Of a stretch of DNA of 8,297 bases, positions 6,602 through 8,297 are shown one piece after another. A program made the translations under genes and the position numbers. This DNA is from Phycisphaerae bacterium (GTDB lineage: Bacteria > Planctomycetota > Phycisphaerae > UBA1845 > PWPN01). The notes below the pieces were generated by a model that had not been told where the DNA came from, ran no database searches, and saw nothing but the letters and a program-made list of their open reading frames with translations. Within the stretch, counting starts at the first letter, position 1, and each line of letters opens with the position of its first letter. Location: assembly GCA_026647385.1 (NCBI GenBank), contig JAPKGY010000099.1:1-8297 (forward strand), in the 5' to 3' direction.

Positions 6602-6630
6602 CACCCACCACATCTCGTTCGTGGTGAGTG
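6602..6630 (+). other. Hairpin in the leader of the symporter gene
   Basis: The arms 6602-6611 (CACCCACCAC) and 6621-6630 (GTGGTGAGTG) pair at 9 of 10 positions (one C/A mismatch) around a 9-nt loop. It ends 12 nt before the purine-rich ribosome-binding site AAGGGA (6643-6648). There is no following T-run. It could affect mRNA stability or translation of the transporter, or act as an imperfect operator. No riboswitch class is recognisable. Confidence 0.4.
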
Positions 6631-6654
6631 GGCCGAGCCGAGAAGGGAATCCGG

Positions 6655-8297
6655 ATGGACGCGAAAATCGAGCTGATCGACTACGCCGTAATCGTCGCGT
6701 ATTTTCTGGCTGTCTTTGCCGTCGTCTGGTGGGCTGAACGGGGGCAGTCCTCCGCCCTCAAGACCTCCGCGGGTTATTTCCTCGCGGGCCGTAACGTCGG
6801 CTGGTTCGTGATCGGCGCGTCGCTGTTCGCGTCGAACATCGGGGCCGAGCATCTCGTCGGGCTGGCGGGCACCGGTGCGAAGTCCGGCGTCGTCTTCGGC
6901 CAATACGAGGTTCAGGCTTCGCTCATCCTGATGCTGCTCGCCTGGCTGTTTGTTCCCTTCTATCTGCGCAGCGGCGTCTACACGATGCCTGAATTCCTCG
7001 AGCGTCGCTACGGGCCGGCTGCCCGCTGGTACCTGGCCGTCATCTCGATCATCGGGTACGTCCTCACCAAGATCTCCGTCACGATCGCCGCGGGAGGCAT
7101 CGTCTTCACCGCCCTGACCGGTGTCGGATTCTGGACCGGTGCGGTCATCGTCGTCGTCGCCACCGGGATATACACCATTTTCGGCGGCCTCCGCGCGGTG
7201 CTCTACACCGACATGATGCAGATGTTCGTGCTCGTCGGCGGCTCCGTCGCGGTGCTCCTATACAGCCTGCACGAGTTGGGGGGCTGGAGTGAGATGTGCA
7301 GGATCGCCGGGCCGGAGATGCTTACCCTGTGGAAGCCGTTCAGCCACGCCGACTTCCCCTGGACCGGTATTCTCTTCGGTGCGCCGATCGTGGCGGTCTG
7401 GTACTGGTGTACCGACCAGTTCATCGTCCAGCGCGTTCTCAGCGCGCGGGGAATCCATGAGGCGCGCCTTGGGTGCATCTTCGCCGGTTATCTCAAGCAG
7501 CTCCCGCTCTTCATTTTTGTGATTCCCGGCGTGGCGGCCTTCTGCCTCAGGGAGGTCGGTCGAATCAATCTGCCCGAGTCCGATCAGGCACTGCCCGTCC
7601 TCATCGCGAGCCTTCTGCCGGCGGGTGTTCGAGGCCTGGTGGTCGCCGGGCTGCTGGCGGCCTTGATGAGCTCGCTCTCCTCGGTGTTCAACTCCTGCTC
7701 GACCCTGGTGACCATCGACGTTTACAAGAAACTTCGCCCGCAGGCCTCCGAACGCCGGCTGGTCCTCGTCGGTCAGATCTCCACGGCCGCTCTCGTGGGA
7801 CTCGGTTTGGCCTGGATTCCCTTCATGGAGCTGATTTCCGGACAGATCTATCAGTATCTCCAGTCGGTGCAGGCCTACATCTCCCCCCCGGTGGCTGCCG
7901 TGTTCCTGCTCGGCGTGACCTGGAAGCGGATCAACAGCACGGGCGCCATGACCTCGTTAATCGCGGGTTTCGTGCTGGGTGCGATTCGATTCCTGGCGGA
8001 ACTCAACAAGGACGCTCTTGCCGTCGGAGGGCTGCTTCGCCGTTATGCCGAAATCAACTTCATGCATATGGCCGTCCTGCTCTTCGTCGTCTGCTCGGTC
8101 CTCATGGTCGTGGTCAGTCTGCTGACCCGGCCCGAGCCGGAATCGAAGCTGGCCGGCCTGACGTTCGCGACCGCCGACCAGTTGCCGTCGGCCGAGGCGC
8201 AAAAGCTGGCAGCCACGCCCGGCCAGCGCCGTCTCCAAATCGGACTCACTCTTACCGTGGTCGCGCTCGTGGCGGCTGTCTGGATTTATTTCAGTTA
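6655..8297 (+). CDS. SGLT-type sodium/sugar symporter (SSS family), complete except probably the last base of the stop codon
   Basis: ATG 6655 follows AAGGGA with a 6-nt spacer. The 547 residues end ...VWIYFS followed by TA at the window edge, probably TAA or TAG; the length is close to the about 540 residues of Vibrio SglT. Many hydrophobic segments fit the LeuT fold with about 14 helices. Motifs align with animal SGLTs: YFLAGRNVGWFVIGASLFAS and SNIGAEHLVGLAG (N61, H66), YE at 84-85, WYWCTDQFIVQR (Y250, W251, D254), GYLK (K281), LMSSLSSVFNS (S339, S340; Na2-site serines), and YLQSVQAYISPPVAAVFLLG (Q403, equivalent of human Q457). A59 and I62 also fit the Na2 site. The sugar-site position equal to human T287 / Vibrio N260 appears to be A247, so substrate preference may differ. 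It should import a sugar or polyol with Na+ across the inner membrane. It lies 261 nt after the phosphoesterase on the same strand. The exact substrate (glucose, galactose, inositol or another) cannot be read from sequence. Confidence 0.9.
   Translation, partial: MDAKIELIDYAVIVAYFLAVFAVVWWAERGQSSALKTSAGYFLAGRNVGWFVIGASLFASNIGAEHLVGLAGTGAKSGVVFGQYEVQASLILMLLAWLFVPFYLRSGVYTMPEFLERRYGPAARWYLAVISIIGYVLTKISVTIAAGGIVFTALTGVGFWTGAVIVVVATGIYTIFGGLRAVLYTDMMQMFVLVGGSVAVLLYSLHELGGWSEMCRIAGPEMLTLWKPFSHADFPWTGILFGAPIVAVWYWCTDQFIVQRVLSARGIHEARLGCIFAGYLKQLPLFIFVIPGVAAFCLREVGRINLPESDQALPVLIASLLPAGVRGLVVAGLLAALMSSLSSVFNSCSTLVTIDVYKKLRPQASERRLVLVGQISTAALVGLGLAWIPFMELISGQIYQYLQSVQAYISPPVAAVFLLGVTWKRINSTGAMTSLIAGFVLGAIRFLAELNKDALAVGGLLRRYAEINFMHMAVLLFVVCSVLMVVVSLLTRPEPESKLAGLTFATADQLPSAEAQKLAATPGQRRLQIGLTLTVVALVAAVWIYFS

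Noticed and set aside
1..8297. CRISPR array, insertion sequence, phage or defence genes
   Set aside because: No regularly spaced repeats, transposase, integrase or nuclease motifs were found on either strand. The only inverted repeats are the intergenic hairpins listed.

Overview
The window is GC-rich bacterial DNA with five genes and two divergent transcription units. The gene content suggests a planctomycete, possibly a Phycisphaerae-like lineage. The clues are large secreted multidomain proteins of TPR, DUF3108-like and HEAT type, a low-complexity 'TSRPATTQAT' linker typical of that phylum, a secreted metallophosphatase fused to a PQQ-like propeller, and an animal-SGLT-like sodium/sugar symporter. 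This assignment is inferred from protein style; no rRNA or tRNA is present to confirm it.

Left half, minus strand (read 3614 down to 1): an 825-residue secreted TPR/HEAT protein (1137-3614), a 99-residue secreted or membrane-tethered protein of unknown function (791-1090), and a protein with an N-terminal membrane anchor that runs off the left edge (<1-710), possibly the sensor part of a signal-transduction protein. The gaps are 46 and 80 nt, each with a small hairpin just after the upstream stop codon, so the three are probably co-transcribed.

Centre (3615-3780): a 166-nt divergent intergenic region. It holds Shine-Dalgarno sites that fix both starts, a perfect 7-bp inverted repeat with a GTTACC direct repeat, and a weak promoter candidate.

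Right half, plus strand: an 870-residue secreted calcineurin-like phosphoesterase with a C-terminal beta-propeller (3781-6393), a 261-nt spacer, and an SGLT-type Na+/sugar symporter (6655-8297, complete except for the last base of its probable stop codon). The spacer carries a 98-nt element that can fold as a cloverleaf closed by a perfect 12-bp stem, a weak promoter candidate, and a hairpin just before the symporter ribosome-binding site.

Functional reading (inference): the phosphoesterase would act outside the cytoplasm on a phosphorylated compound and the symporter could import the released sugar or polyol. The divergent unit would supply periplasmic scaffold proteins and perhaps a sensor. 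No mobile-element gene, CRISPR array or defence module is visible. The most unusual items are the cloverleaf element, the phosphatase-propeller fusion beside an SGLT-type transporter, and the domain order of the TPR protein.
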